64,000 nt of DNA from Paguma larvata. Taxonomy: Eukaryota > Chordata > Mammalia > Carnivora > Viverridae. A program made the translations under genes and the position numbers. The stretch spans positions 2,788,565 through 2,852,564 of the forward strand of contig CM057841.1 in NCBI GenBank assembly GCA_030068075.1, in the 5' to 3' direction. The notes beneath the pieces are model-generated. The model saw only the letters and a list, made by a program, of their open reading frames with translations. It did not search any database and was not told the DNA's origin. Positions 11,179-21,191 of the stretch are shown here, piece by piece (positions within the stretch are counted from its first letter, which is position 1; every line of letters starts with the position of its first letter).

Positions 11179-11524
11179 TGAATCGAGGGTTTCGGAGGAC
11201 TTGACCAGGGAGGAGCTGGAGTGGCTGAGAGAGCTGGTATCTGGGACTCTCCCTCCTGCATGGTGCTGGTCATGGGTTTCCATCATCTCAAGAAACCCAG
11301 CCTCCCTGTGGGAAACTGAGATCTGTTGCCTCTGGTTCGAATCCCACGTCCACAAGGCTCAGTGCTGCGTAGACAGGACACCAGCGGCGCAACTTCAGTT
11401 ACAGCTGATCTCCTTCCTGGATGAAATCAACCCAGCCCTTGGCATCTGGAATGACCAATCCATGTGTCTCTATCGCAGTAAACAGAGGAACTAGGGGATG
11501 GTGTAGGGGCTAAACCAGAGATGT

Positions 11525-12200
11525 GTTTTAGCCCCAGAGACATGTCCACATCTGAATCCCTGGAGCCTATAAATGCTGTCTTATTTGAGAAGAGGGTCTT
11601 TGCTGATGTGACGAATTTAAGAATCTCTGGAAGAGGAGATCAGAGATCATTCTGTATTATCTAGGTGGGCCATAAAACCCATGGTAAATGTCCTAATATC
11701 CTGAGAAGAGAGGGGGCGGATATTTGAGACAGACCAAAGGAGAGAAGACAGACATACACAGAAGACAAGGTGACATAAAAACAGGGGGCGGGGCACCTGG
11801 GTGGCTCAGTCTGTTAAGCGGTCTCGACTCTTGGTTTTGGCTCAGGTCATCATCTGGTGGTTCGTGAGTTTGAGTCCCACATCGGGCTCTGTGCTGACAG
11901 CATGGAGCCTGCTTGGGACTCTCTCTCCTCTCTCTCTGTCTGCGCCTACCTCACCAGCTCTCTACATCTCTCTCAAAATAAATAAAAGAATATTAAAGAA
12001 AAAAAAAACAGGGGGTAGACATTGGAGTGATGAGGTCACAGGACAAGGAACCCACAGTTACAAGAAGCTGGAAGAGGCAAGGCACTCATTCTCTCTCAGA
12101 GCTTTCAGGGTGAGTGAGGCCTTGCTGATGACTCAGTTTCAGGCTGAGAAACTTCATCATTCAGGACTCCAGAGACTCCACTGTGGCCACCTGCATGTCT
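11525..12200 (+). mobile_element. MaLR-type LTR relic with a SINE inside
   Basis: 'acatgtccacatctgaatcc', 'agagggtctttgctgatgtg' and, after the SINE, 'tagacattggagtgatgagg' run in the order of MLT1-like LTRs. Coding capacity is absent. Confidence 0.6.
11789..12003 (+). mobile_element. Felid CanSINE with 12-base target duplication
   Basis: AAAAACAGGGGG at 11,777-11,788 and 12,004-12,015. Confidence 0.94.
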
Positions 12201-12479
12201 GACATAATACTTACCACACATAAAAAGCAAGAAGGAGAAGATAGATAAACTGTATGTCTTATTAAGACACACACATGCCAGACCATGGGAGATAAACCCC
12301 ATGTAAATTGGGGGGCTGGTCACCCCAAGGAAGTTACTGAGAATCCGGTAGTCTGAGGACAGTGGGAATATCCCGTTCAGATGAAGTTACTACATCTACA
12401 GAGCCCTTTGCCACTAACGCATGAGATAAAAATCTCCACTGGAGGAGGTATTTCTCAGCCTGCTTTGCGCTCACATAGG

Positions 12480-13080
12480 ACGCACTCATAAATCTTTGTC
12501 GATGAATGAGTGAGTTTCAAATGGACCTGGAGTCTGGAAAGATCCGAGTGATATTGACATAACAGAGCCCCTTAAAACCTTCGTAATTCCTGAGTGGTAG
12601 GAGATGAGAGGAGAATCTTTTTTATTCAATATCAGGCCCTTTCAGCCACACCTGAGTTTATGCTAATGAGATGAGTCTTGGTGAGCCCCTAGCTGGGTGG
12701 CTCAGGATGGGGGCTGGATGCCTGAGAAACCAATCCTGGAAATGGATGGTTGGAATTTTCAGCGACCATCCTGTATAATGGAGACTTCCATAAAATTCCT
12801 CTTTTAGAAAAATATTTTAATGGTTTTTTTTTTGAGGGAGGGGGTGAAGGGCAGAAAGAGTGAGACACAGAATCGGAAGCAGGCTCCAGGCTCTGAGCTG
12901 TCAGCACAGAGCCCGGACTGGAGGCTTGAACCCATGAACAGTGAGATCATGACCTGAGCCAAAGTCAGACACTTAACTGACTGAGCCACCCAGGCGCCCC
13001 CCCATAAAATTCGTTAGCTACGAGTTTCTCAGAGAGCTTTCTTATTGGTAAACGCATCGGGGTGCTGGGAGGTGGCAGGC
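12480..13080 (-). mobile_element. Ancient LTR-type relic, same family as at 4,560, with a SINE inside
   Basis: Reverse strand shows 'ctcattagcataaactcagg', then 'aattttatggaagtctcca' and 'taagaaagctctctgagaaa' blocks. Confidence 0.5.
12799..13001 (-). mobile_element. Felid CanSINE with 11-base target duplication
   Basis: CCATAAAATTC at 12,788-12,798 and 13,002-13,012. Confidence 0.92.
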
Positions 13081-13172
13081 CCACCATATTTTGCCCCATA
13101 TGTCGCTTCTATTTGGGTGTTCTCTAGTGGTACTCTGTTTTTTGTTTTGTTTTGCTTTAAAGTTTATTTATT

Positions 13173-13383
13173 GGGGCGCCTGGGTGGCTCAGTTGGTTAA
13201 GCGGCCGACTTCGGCTCAGGTCATGATCTCACAGTCTGTGGGTTCAAGCCCCGCATCGGGCTCTGTGCTGATGGCTCAGAGCCTGGAGCCTGCTTCGGAT
13301 GCTGTGTCTCCCTCTCTCTCTGCCCTTCCCCTGTTCATACTCTGTCTCTCTGTCTCTCAAAAATAAATAAACATTAAAAAAAT
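13173..13383 (+). mobile_element. Felid CanSINE nested in an opposite-strand SINE
   Basis: AAAGTTTATTTATT at 13,159-13,172 and 13,384-13,397 is a perfect 14-base duplication of the host's tail. Sequence is close to a young consensus. Confidence 0.95.
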
Positions 13384-13397
13384 AAAGTTTATTTATT

Positions 13398-13617
13398 TTG
13401 AGAGAGAGCGCACACATGCGTGCACAAGAGTGCACCCACTAGAGGGGAGGGGCAGAAAGTGGGGGCTGGGGAGAGAATCCTAAGCAGGCTCCTCCATGTC
13501 AGCACAGAGCCTGCAGCAGGGGTTCAATACCATCCCACGAACTTTGAGATTTTGACCCGAGCCGAGATCAAGAGCCAGACGCTTAACCGACTGAGCCGAC
13601 TGAGCCCAGGTGCCTCT
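13398..13617 (-). mobile_element. Felid CanSINE, host of the nested copy
   Basis: Tail lies at 13,155-13,172 on the far side of the insert; 'cgactgagc' is duplicated in the head. Confidence 0.9.
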
Positions 13618-13888
13618 TGAGATGCGTCTTCTGTAATAAATCAGTAATACTAAGTAAAGTGCTTTCTTGAGTTTCTTGCACATTATGGACCTCAAAAAGA
13701 GGGTCGTCAGAGCCCTCAATTTATAGTCAGTCGGTCACAAGTATGGTGTGCCTGGGACTTGGACTGGAATCTGAAGGGAGGTGGGCATGGAGGGTCTTGT
13801 GGGAGTGAGCCAATAACCTGTGAGGTCTGCACTAACTCCGGGTCATAAGGTACCCAGAATCAAAGGAAGTTAATTCACTGGCCCCGAG

Positions 13889-13991
13889 GCGCCCCTGGCT
13901 GGCTCAGTCGGTAGAGCGTACAACTCATTGAGTTTGAGCCCCGTGCTGGGCATAGAGATTACTTAAAGATAAAATCTTAAAAAAAAAAAAT
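13889..13991 (+). mobile_element. Short, older carnivore SINE
   Basis: 'ggcgcccctggctggctcag' to 'gagattacttaaagataaaa' tail. Last SINE before the MYADM SINE-free stretch. Confidence 0.8.
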
Positions 13992-13999
13992 CATTGGAC

Positions 14000-15229
14000 A
14001 CTTGGTGTCTGAAGGGTTAGAGATTGGTCGTCGGCATAAAAAAAATCCATATATTTGGTGTCAGATGCATCAGGAGTGAAAAACAGCATAAAATCTGCAT
14101 CCAGGTGAACACTTCCCAAAAATCTTCTATTGCAGAGAATGCTAGTAAGCCGTCTGGCAGATCAGCTGACCCCACGTGGCTCAGCGACAGCCTCCCAATG
14201 GCGGCTCAATGGAGTCGTGAACACAGTGGCCACGGAGGGCTAGGCACGGATCTGCCCCTGCAAAGCTCAGCCGGCGGCAGCTCGGGTAAAGCCCCCCTCT
14301 CCCCTCCGACGTTGTACGTTTCCTAGGAAGACCAGTCAAATACCTGGTCTCCCGAGAATTGCGTTGGGCTCCGTCTATCAAGAATGGAGCGACGCCTTCT
14401 CCCTCCCCGGAATCATTAAATCTGGGTTGTTATTTGCTTCCCGTGCCTTACCCATCCCTGCCAACAGCCGCATCTATGTACCCGCTGAATGGCCGTATTC
14501 ACCATCATGTACGCTTCACACAATATTGCTTCTGATCAAGGAGCTCCGTTTACTAGGAAGTCGGGGGGCGGGTCCATGCACCCCGTCACCCCGGAGCGGC
14601 TGGCTTCGCAGAACAGAGGTGCAGCCTGTTCCATGCACCCCGTCACCCCGGAGCGGCTGGCTTCGCAGAACAGAGGTGCAGCCTGTTTGAGGCCGGAATA
14701 CAGCGCCAGGTTGGAGACAACATCGTCCGCGTGGGGGGTGCTGTCCTGCTGGCTGGGTAAACACTCCGAAGCAGGGGCACGACCACGATGCCAGATGACA
14801 CACACCCAGGAGCCCTAAGGTATCACTTCTCAAGATCACACCCAGTGACTCATTCTTTAAACGTTTGCTTCCTCTTCCTGTTGGCTGAACTCGGCTGATC
14901 GGGGTTTTAGTGCCTCAAGGAAAAACACTTCCACCAGAGAGCAGGACCTAGTAATTGTGTGAGTGGAGGCCACTCCTGAACCATTTAGGGTATCTCAGGA
15001 GGGCCGCTATGAGGTCGGGCAAAGACAGTGACAGACTGGGGCAGGGAGCGGAAAGAGATGCCTCTTCACAAGGTGTGAGTGGAGCCTGGGGACCACCCCG
15101 GAGAACCTCCGACTGGCACCACGACTGGCACCACCGTCCTGACTCCTCAGACAGGGCCTGATCCCAGGCTCATGGAAACCCCTTCCGCTGTGCAGAGCAC
15201 AGGACAGAGAGAGTCTGTGCCTGTGCCCT
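14000..15229. other. Unassigned DNA upstream of MYADM with a perfect duplication
   Basis: Holds the 57-base tandem repeat at 14,574 and moderately GC-rich DNA. The 14,150-14,880 part looks like an old retroelement interior, but I cannot place it. Confidence 0.35.
14574..14687 (+). repeat. Perfect 57-base tandem duplication
   Basis: Two identical units, each beginning CCATGCACCCCGTCACC and ending GTGCAGCCTGTT (14,574-14,630 and 14,631-14,687). Confidence 0.95.
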
Positions 15230-15359
15230 CTGCAGGGGCACAAATGCGGGCATGGAGTCTCCACATCCCTCCCCCCCATCCCAGGCGCCCCCCCCACTTC
15301 TGCAGCGCTCACAGCGTCCAGGCCCCCCCCAGCCCCTCCCATCTCCGTAGGGCACGCAG

Positions 15360-15576
15360 CCTGCCAGACAGGGCTCCCGGACCCCTCCCGACCACCCCAC
15401 CCCGTCGCGACTGGCGCGGGCTGGGTCTCAAACCCTCCTTGGCTGTGCGCCTGGAAGGCACCCAGCGGCAGCGGCGCCCGGTTAGCTCAGAGTCGCGCAC
15501 CATCCGCAGCCGCCACCCAGGCCCCGCCCAGAGGCAACCGCCAGAAAGGCCGCGCCGGGGAAGACTGCAGAGCGCG
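15360..15576 (+). other. MYADM: Candidate alternative untranslated first exon of MYADM (start uncertain)
   Basis: A strong consensus donor, GCG|gtgagtgag, cuts after 15,576 at the edge of CpG-dense DNA. Human MYADM is known to use several untranslated first exons, so this is a plausible upstream one. The start is only a guess and no transcript is available. Confidence 0.3.
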
Positions 15577-16435
15577 GTGAGTGAGCAGGGCCGGCAGGGA
15601 GGGTCCCGGGCGTCCCGGGGCCCGCCCCGCCCCTACCCCGGGCGGGCACCCCGACCTTCAGCTCCTGCTTGCTTCTTGACTCTGCGACTTGGGGCGCCCC
15701 AGAGCTGCCCTAAGAAAGGACCCCGGGGCGCCTCCCTGCTCCAGGCCGCGCGCACATCAGCTCCTTGGACCCCCTCCCTTCTCGCAGGAATCAGAAATCG
15801 GACGCCCCCAGCAGCATCCCCCTCCCCCCCTCCCCGGCCCGGTCCTCCTAGAGCTTCCGAGCCCCTCCCTCCCTCCGGGAGCCAGGAATGCAGGCCAAAA
15901 ATATCTCTCTGCTCCAGACCTAGGAGGCTCGGCTTGCAACCCCGTCTGAGCAGATGAAAACCCAGGAGTGTGAGCTTCGGTTGCTTTTTGCGTCCGCAAC
16001 CTGGGCCCCCAGCCTAGGCGTCATTTGGAACCTGGGAGTCCTTGCTCCGGCTCCCCCCGCCTTAGATCCAGACATTTTGCCGTCAACATCCCTTCCCCCG
16101 CCCCCATCGACTGTGAGCTGGGACCCAGGAGTCCCATCCACCGACCCGCAAGTCCCAGTTGTAAATGAGGATTTGGGGACCTTGGCCCAGCTCTTCGAGC
16201 CTAGGGATCGGCTCCTTCAGAGACCCTAGCCCCAGACCTCATTAAACTGACAGGCCCGGGGCCCCCCCAACCCACCGCGACCCAGATGTCCAAGATTTCA
16301 TCCGGCCGGGAAGAGCCAGGGGGCAGCAGGGGAGGAGGGGAGGGGGCCGGAAGGGAGAGCGAGAATCGAGTGAGGTGATACTGGGGCGGGGACCTGGGCT
16401 GGGGGCTCCGGCCTAAACAGAGGCTAAACAGACGG

Positions 16436-16449
16436 GTTGCCATGGCAAC
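16436..16449. promoter_or_regulatory. Perfect RFX X-box palindrome
   Basis: GTTGCCATGGCAAC is a perfect 14-base palindrome identical to the consensus bound by RFX factors. It sits in the MYADM CpG-rich region about 400 bases before the putative exon donor at 16,855. Confidence 0.7.
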
Positions 16450-16548
16450 GGGCTTCCCGGGCCTCCCCCGGAGACTGCAGTGGGGCCGAGTCGGGGAGGG
16501 CAGCCCCTAGGAGCCCCCACACGGCCAGCTGTTGTGTCTTCCTGTTTT

Positions 16549-16562
16549 GTCACCACGGCAAC
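16549..16562. promoter_or_regulatory. RFX X-box-like site
   Basis: GTCACCACGGCAAC keeps the GTNRCC...GCAAC dyad of RFX sites with a near-perfect right half. It lies 113 bases after the perfect palindrome. Confidence 0.45.
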
Positions 16563-16699
16563 AGTGACCTCAGCCCTCCACCGCCCCCCCTCACCACTGG
16601 CAGAGCCAGAGAGCCTTGGTCCATTTATCGCGGGGAGGGGCGTGGTCTCTTCTTGGCTCCGCCTCGGGGGTGGGCCTGGGATACCCCTGGCTCAGGGAG

Positions 16700-16854
16700 T
16701 CCCTTTCTCGGCCCGGGCCCCGCGCTCGCGCCGGGTCCCCGGCCCCGCCCCTGGCCCCGGCCCCGCCCCGGCCCGCCAACCCCACCCAGTAAGCAAACCC
16801 TTCCAGTCTGCAGCTGTCGCCTCTGTCTCAGCAGCAGCCGCCACAGCCCGAGAG
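16700..16854 (+). other. MYADM: Candidate untranslated first exon of MYADM (start uncertain)
   Basis: The donor GAG|gtgagg follows 16,854 after a CpG-rich segment with several CCCCGCCC boxes (16,740-16,780). It is followed at once by a G-rich minisatellite like that after PRKCG exon 1. The 5' end cannot be fixed from sequence. Confidence 0.4.
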
Positions 16855-17053
16855 GTGAGGCTACGGGGACCCCCCGGCGCGGACGCTGCGGTCAGGATTC
16901 CTGGGTGCAGAGGGAGGAAAGGCTGGGGTTCTGCATGTCTGAATGTCTAGAAAGACTGGGGCATGGATCAGGACTCGGGTTCTGGACAGGAGAGAGCTTC
17001 AGACCTGCACTCATACAGGTCATGCATCTGAAAGAGGAGGGGAACGGGGGCCT

Positions 17054-17371
17054 GACCTGGGTCTGAGGAAGGAGGGGCTGGGGCCAGACTCCTGGGTCTG
17101 AGGGAGGAGGGGCTGGGGGCCTGGACTCCTGGGTCTGAGGGAGGAGGGGGCTGGGGGTCTGATTCTTGGGTCTGAGGGAGGAGGGCTGGGGGCCGGGACT
17201 CCTGGGTCTGAGGGAGGAGGGGCTGGGGGTCTGGACTCCTGGGTCTGAGGGAAGAGGGCTGGCGGCCGGGACTCCTGGGTCTGAGGGAGGAGGGGCTGGG
17301 GGTCTGGACTCCTGGGTCTGAGGGAGGAGGGCTGGGGGCCGGGACTCCTGGGTCTGAGGGAGGAGGGATGG
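17054..17371 (+). repeat. G-rich minisatellite, nine units of about 36-37 bases
   Basis: The unit reads roughly CTGGGTCTGAGGGAGGAGGG followed by GCTGGGGG and a variable end. From about 17,165 units alternate between a 'CCGGGACT' end and a 'TCTGGACT' end, giving a higher-order period near 73 bases. It lies in the intron right after the putative MYADM exon. Diverged units recur at 18,945-19,090 and after PRKCG exon 1. Confidence 0.9.
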
Positions 17372-18400
17372 AGACGCCTAAATGCCCTGGTTGAAGGGGG
17401 CTGGTAAGAGGAGGTCCTCACGAGAGGTGGAGCTTGGAGTTGGGAGTTTGAGTTTGAGAAAGAGAGCGGTCTTCCCTGCTCCCCGCTGCTCCATTCCGGA
17501 GACAGAATTCGAACTTTGGGCCAGACAGGCGGTGGGCTGAGGTCCAGCACCGTGCTCGCAAAGGCGAGGACGAAGCTGGGAAGCTGGCGCCCTAGGCTGG
17601 GAGAAGCCACGGCTGAGGCCAGAGCGGAGATGGGGTTCAGGGACGCTGTCTGAGTGATGGGGTGTGGTGTTTGGCGTGGAGGTGGAGAAAAGGTGGGGCG
17701 TGGCCGGAGGAGTCCTAAATCGCCCGAGCGGCCGCAGGGGTGTTTCTTCTCCCCCCGCCTGTCTTTGGCGGTGCATTCCTGAGTTCTGACCTCAGGAAGC
17801 GGCTGCAGGCGCGGAGGGGGCAGAGGGACCCCTCCCCTCCGGGTGGTCCCCGCACCACCCCCCTCCCGCCTTGGGGCACTTCTGCAGTTGTGGCCCTTTT
17901 TCTCCTTCCCTGCTCGGGACCTGGCAGTGCCCGCTTCCTAGGGCGCCGGAGTGCAGGCCGGCCCTGACTTCCTCCTAACGGGCTCTTGCAGGGCGTGGCG
18001 GGGAGCGAGTGGCGGCCGGCTCCCGCCTAGCACCTCCCAGGTGGCGCGAGAGGCCCAGCCCCCGCCGGGAGACCTGACTTCCGAGGGCTGTTGGGAGGTG
18101 TGGCTACTAATCTCCGGACTGGATTCCAACCCCACAGTTTCCAGCTTCGAGGTTGGGGGGGGGGTGTGGGCGGGGTTCCGCTAAGCACACCCGGGGGTCC
18201 GGGTTTAGGGTCGTCCTTTTGGGGTCCAGTCTCCCAACCCATGCTCTAGCGACCCAGGACTCCCATTTTGAAGATTCCAGAAATTCAGGCTTCAGGCCTC
18301 CCCTCCTGGCACCTGGCGTCTGGACTCCCCCCACCCCACCCTCCCCGGAGTCCACAAGTGGGGGGTGCGGTCTCGGAGGCTGGCGCGGGGCGGAGGTCCC
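17372..18400. other. MYADM: MYADM 5' intron, GC-rich, no coding exon seen
   Basis: Moderately CpG-rich single-copy DNA without SINEs. Open frames on both strands carry no recognisable domain and lie in sequence of biased composition. Confidence 0.5.
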
Positions 18401-18830
18401 AGCACCGCCCCCTGGTCCCCGCCACATTCCAGATGGCTGGGCTGACTCGAAGCCCTTATAAGGCCCGGAGACGCGGAGCCTGGCCTGGCCGCCCGCCCCC
18501 GCAGCCACCGCCCAGGGCCCTCCGCCGGCCCGGCCGCGGCTTTCTCCGGCTGGGGCGAGGTTAAGATCACTCACGCCCACGCGGGCCTGCGCGCGGGCGT
18601 GCCCTTTCGCCGGGTTCCTTCCCCTCTGGCTCCCGCAGTTTGGGGACTTGGGGAGGGGTCAGGGGCGGGGCTTCCCTGGGGTCACCTCCGGGACCTCTCC
18701 CGGCCCGAGGCCAAATCCCCGCCCTGGCTGGGAGGGCGCCGGGGCTGCGGAGTCCGGGCCGGGCCGCGCGTTTCGGGCGAGCTGGTCGCTTGGGTCCCGG
18801 GAGGGCGGAGCCCGGGCTGGGCTGGACGCT
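18360..18830 (+). promoter_or_regulatory. MYADM: Second CpG-rich block with CArG box, possible alternative MYADM promoter
   Basis: Dense CpG follows a CCTTATAAGG element at 18,454. The CArG/TATA-like box and island lie just before the untranslated exon at 18,875, as expected of an internal promoter. Inference from composition and position only. Confidence 0.45.
18454..18463. promoter_or_regulatory. CArG box (SRF site) that could also act as a TATA box
   Basis: CCTTATAAGG is a perfect CC(A/T)6GG element. SRF binds such boxes in cytoskeletal and immediate-early genes, which would fit a membrane/actin-linked gene. Confidence 0.6.
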
Positions 18831-18874
18831 GACTCTCCCTGCCTCCCTCCAGCGCTCTGACTCGCCTTTTCCAG

Positions 18875-18940
18875 GTGTCTGACCTAATCCACCTCCAGAC
18901 CCGGATCTTTCTGCGTCGGAGTGCTCCGCAAAGACCGCTG
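18875..18940 (+). other. MYADM: Candidate untranslated internal exon of MYADM
   Basis: A 66-base block lies between a pyrimidine-rich acceptor (gccttttccag, ending 18,874) and a strong donor (CTG|gtgagtggg at 18,941). It has no ATG and lies between the putative first exons and the coding exon, the position of the untranslated exon 2 known in other mammals. An alternative acceptor ends at 18,852. Confidence 0.5.
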
Positions 18941-20220
18941 GTGAGTGGGAGCCTGGACCCCCGTGTCTGAGGGAGGAGAGGCTGGAGGCCCGGACTCCTT
19001 AGGTCTGAGAGCCAAGGGGGCTTCCCGCCCAGACTTTTGTGTCAGAGGCAGGAGCATCTGGGGCCCTGGACTCCCGGGTCAGAGAGAAGGGCCCGGGAGC
19101 TTGCTTTCTATGGAAGGAGACCCAGACGCCTGAGTACCCGAGGGAGAAGTGTGTCCAGGGGCTGGGCCCCTGTGTCCTCAGGGCCTCTTACAGGAACAGT
19201 TGGATATGGTTAAATAAAGCCGGTTCTACTGCCTGACCCTGGAAGGAGGAAGTTTTGTTTCCTTGTGGCTGAGAGAGGCCTTCTGAACTTTTTAGGGTGG
19301 AAGCTGAGAGGTTCGGTGTCTTAGGGCCTGAGGGAGGATTTGGACACCTGATCCCCAGTAGGGCAGGCCCTCTCTATTCCTAAGGGTCTGTAGGACAAGG
19401 AGGTAGAAGGTTCTGGAGGGACAGAAGAAAGAAGTGGATTTCCCAGACCACAGGTGTCTGGTGGGCTCCAGGCCGAGGGCCCAGAGTCCTGGCGTCCTGG
19501 CGTTTGAAGCTCTGTTAACAGGACATGAGAGGCCTGGAGCTTTGCGTGGAAGGGGCTGGGGCCCTGAGAGCTGAGCTTCTTGGGCGCTGGGGAATTTGGA
19601 CGCCAGACTCCATGTGGGGGAGGGACAGAGGCAGAGGAAGCTCAATGTCCTTGGGCAAAGTAGTCCACAGCCAAATCCCGGGTGGGATTCCGACTGAGGG
19701 GCGTGCTGTGGGGAGCTCAGATGCAGTTTCAGAGACCGGCTGGGAGGGTGGAGGCTCTGGTCGCCTGTGATTCCCTGGGAGTCCCGGGGAACGTTCTCAC
19801 ACATGGAGGCTGGAAAGGCCTGCTGGGTGATGGAAGGAAGGTGGGCATTGGAGCAGGGGGAGTGGAGCCCAGTGAAGCGGGGCCTGTTGTTCTGACACGT
19901 GGTTGGGGAGGTGAGTGGCTGGGAGGCTGAGTCCCTGGGGGAAGGAGGGCAGTTTTGAGTGTCTGGTGTGGTTTCATGGTAGCTGGGTTGCAGAGAGAGG
20001 GAGGAAGCAGAGACAGCGGCCCAGACTCCTGGGTTCTGACGCAGGACGTGGGAAGCCCCGGTCAGGACCGAGGAGGGGGCTGGCACTCATCTCCATAGGA
20101 GTGCCATGTGCCCCCCGCTCCCCAGTTCGAGTCCTTCGTCCCCAGGAGAGGAAGGGCTGAGACCCTGGATTCCCACAATCGGAACCTTCTTAGGACTCTC
20201 TTCCTTTCCCCTCTTCGCAG
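18941..20220. other. MYADM: MYADM intron before the coding exon
   Basis: Begins with about three diverged units of the G-rich repeat seen at 17,054 (to about 19,100) and ends in a good acceptor, cttcgcag, at 20,220. No coding exon or SINE inside. Confidence 0.5.
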
Positions 20221-20222
20221 CC

Positions 20223-21191
20223 ATGCCAGTGACCGTGACCCGCACGACCATCACCACCACCACGTCGTCCTCCTCGGGCCTGGGCTCCCCAACCATCGTG
20301 GGGTCCCCTCGGGCGCTGACCCAGCCCCTGGGCCTCCTCCGCCTGCTGCAGCTGGTGTCCACCTGCGTGGCCTTCTCGCTGGTGGCCAGCGTGGGTGCTT
20401 GGACCGGGGCCATGGGTAACTGGTCCATGTTCACCTGGTGCTTCTGCTTCTCCGTGACCCTCATCATCCTCATAGTCGAGCTGGGGGGCCTCCAGGCCCG
20501 CTTCCCCCTGTCCTGGCGAAACTTCCCCATCACCTACGCCTGTTACGCCGCCCTCTTCTGCCTCTCGGCTTCCATCATCTACCCCACCACCTACGTCCAG
20601 TTCTTGTCCCACGGCCGCTCCCGGGACCACGCCATCGCCGCCACCGCCTTCTCCTGCATCGCCAGTGTGGCTTATGCCACCGAAGTGGCCTGGACCCGGG
20701 CCCGGCCCGGGGAGATCACCGGCTACATGGCCACCGTGCCGGGCCTGCTCAAGGTGCTGGAGACCTTCGTGGCCTGCGTCATCTTCGCCTTCATCAGCAG
20801 CCCGAGCCTGTACCAGCACCAGCCGGCCCTGGAGTGGTGCGTGGCCGTCTACGCCATCTGCTTCATCCTGGCGGCCGTGGCCATCCTGCTCAACCTGGGC
20901 GACTGCACCAACGCGCTGCCCATCTCCTTCCCCAGCTTCCTGTCCGGGCTGGCCCTGCTGTCCGTCCTCCTGTACGCCACCGCTCTGGTTCTCTGGCCGC
21001 TCTACCAGTTCGACGAGAAGTACGGCGGCCAGCCGCGGCGGTCCAAGGAAGTAAGCTGCAGCAGCAAGCACGCCTCCTACGTGTGCGCCTGGGACCGCCG
21101 GCTGGCCGTGGCCATCCTGACGGCCATCAACCTGCTGGCGTACGTGGCCGACCTCGTGTACTCGGCCCGCCTGGTGTTCGTGCGGGTGTGA
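20223..21191 (+). CDS. MYADM: MYADM, myeloid-associated differentiation marker (complete coding exon)
   Basis: This frame encodes 322 residues in a single uninterrupted exon, the usual length of mammalian MYADM. The protein begins MPVTVTRTTITTTTSSSSG and contains family hallmarks such as GNWSMFTWCFCFSVTLI and the C-terminal TAINLLAYVADLVYSARL. Known family architecture: two MARVEL domains (about residues 31-163 and 168-319) and eight membrane segments; alternating hydrophobic stretches are visible here. The protein sits in cholesterol-rich plasma-membrane domains, and the family is linked to Rac1 targeting, cell spreading and endothelial barrier function. I chose the ATG at 20,223 because a splice acceptor (ctcttcgcag) ends at 20,220, two bases before it, and family similarity begins exactly there; an upstream in-frame ATG at 20,106 lies in the intron. 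The coding exon is very CpG-rich, which opens long shadow frames on other strands and frames. Downstream neighbour is PRKCG, as in human. Confidence 0.97.
   Translation: MPVTVTRTTITTTTSSSSGLGSPTIVGSPRALTQPLGLLRLLQLVSTCVAFSLVASVGAWTGAMGNWSMFTWCFCFSVTLIILIVELGGLQARFPLSWRNFPITYACYAALFCLSASIIYPTTYVQFLSHGRSRDHAIAATAFSCIASVAYATEVAWTRARPGEITGYMATVPGLLKVLETFVACVIFAFISSPSLYQHQPALEWCVAVYAICFILAAVAILLNLGDCTNALPISFPSFLSGLALLSVLLYATALVLWPLYQFDEKYGGQPRRSKEVSCSSKHASYVCAWDRRLAVAILTAINLLAYVADLVYSARLVFVRV

Larger units (their letters stand above)
15230..16880 (+). promoter_or_regulatory. MYADM: MYADM upstream CpG-rich promoter region
   Basis: CpG is frequent at 15,360-15,660 and again at 16,430-16,880, with Sp1-like GC boxes near 16,740-16,780. 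There is no convincing TATA box. Two RFX-type palindromes lie inside. No SINE interrupts it. Reads as a broad, TATA-less housekeeping-type promoter. Confidence 0.6.

Noticed and set aside
14574..14687. CRISPR-like direct repeats
   Set aside because: Two abutting 57-base units without spacers in a mammalian genome: a simple tandem duplication.
1..15000. Exons of NLRP12 or another neighbour upstream of MYADM
   Set aside because: Human synteny would allow NLRP12 nearby, but no NACHT, LRR or pyrin coding sequence is seen here.
15079..15957. 292-codon open frame upstream of MYADM
   Set aside because: Lies in a CpG-rich promoter area, crosses a strong splice donor, and has a random Pro/Arg/Ser composition.
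17020..17610. Minus-strand repetitive protein of about 196 residues
   Set aside because: Only the translation of the G-rich minisatellite.
18404..18418. CTCF site in the MYADM intron
   Set aside because: ACCGCCCCCTGGTCC resembles the reverse core but has mismatches and lies in C-rich DNA where such words are common.
20106..20222. 39-residue N-terminal extension of MYADM
   Set aside because: It would read through the splice acceptor at 20,220; intron sequence.
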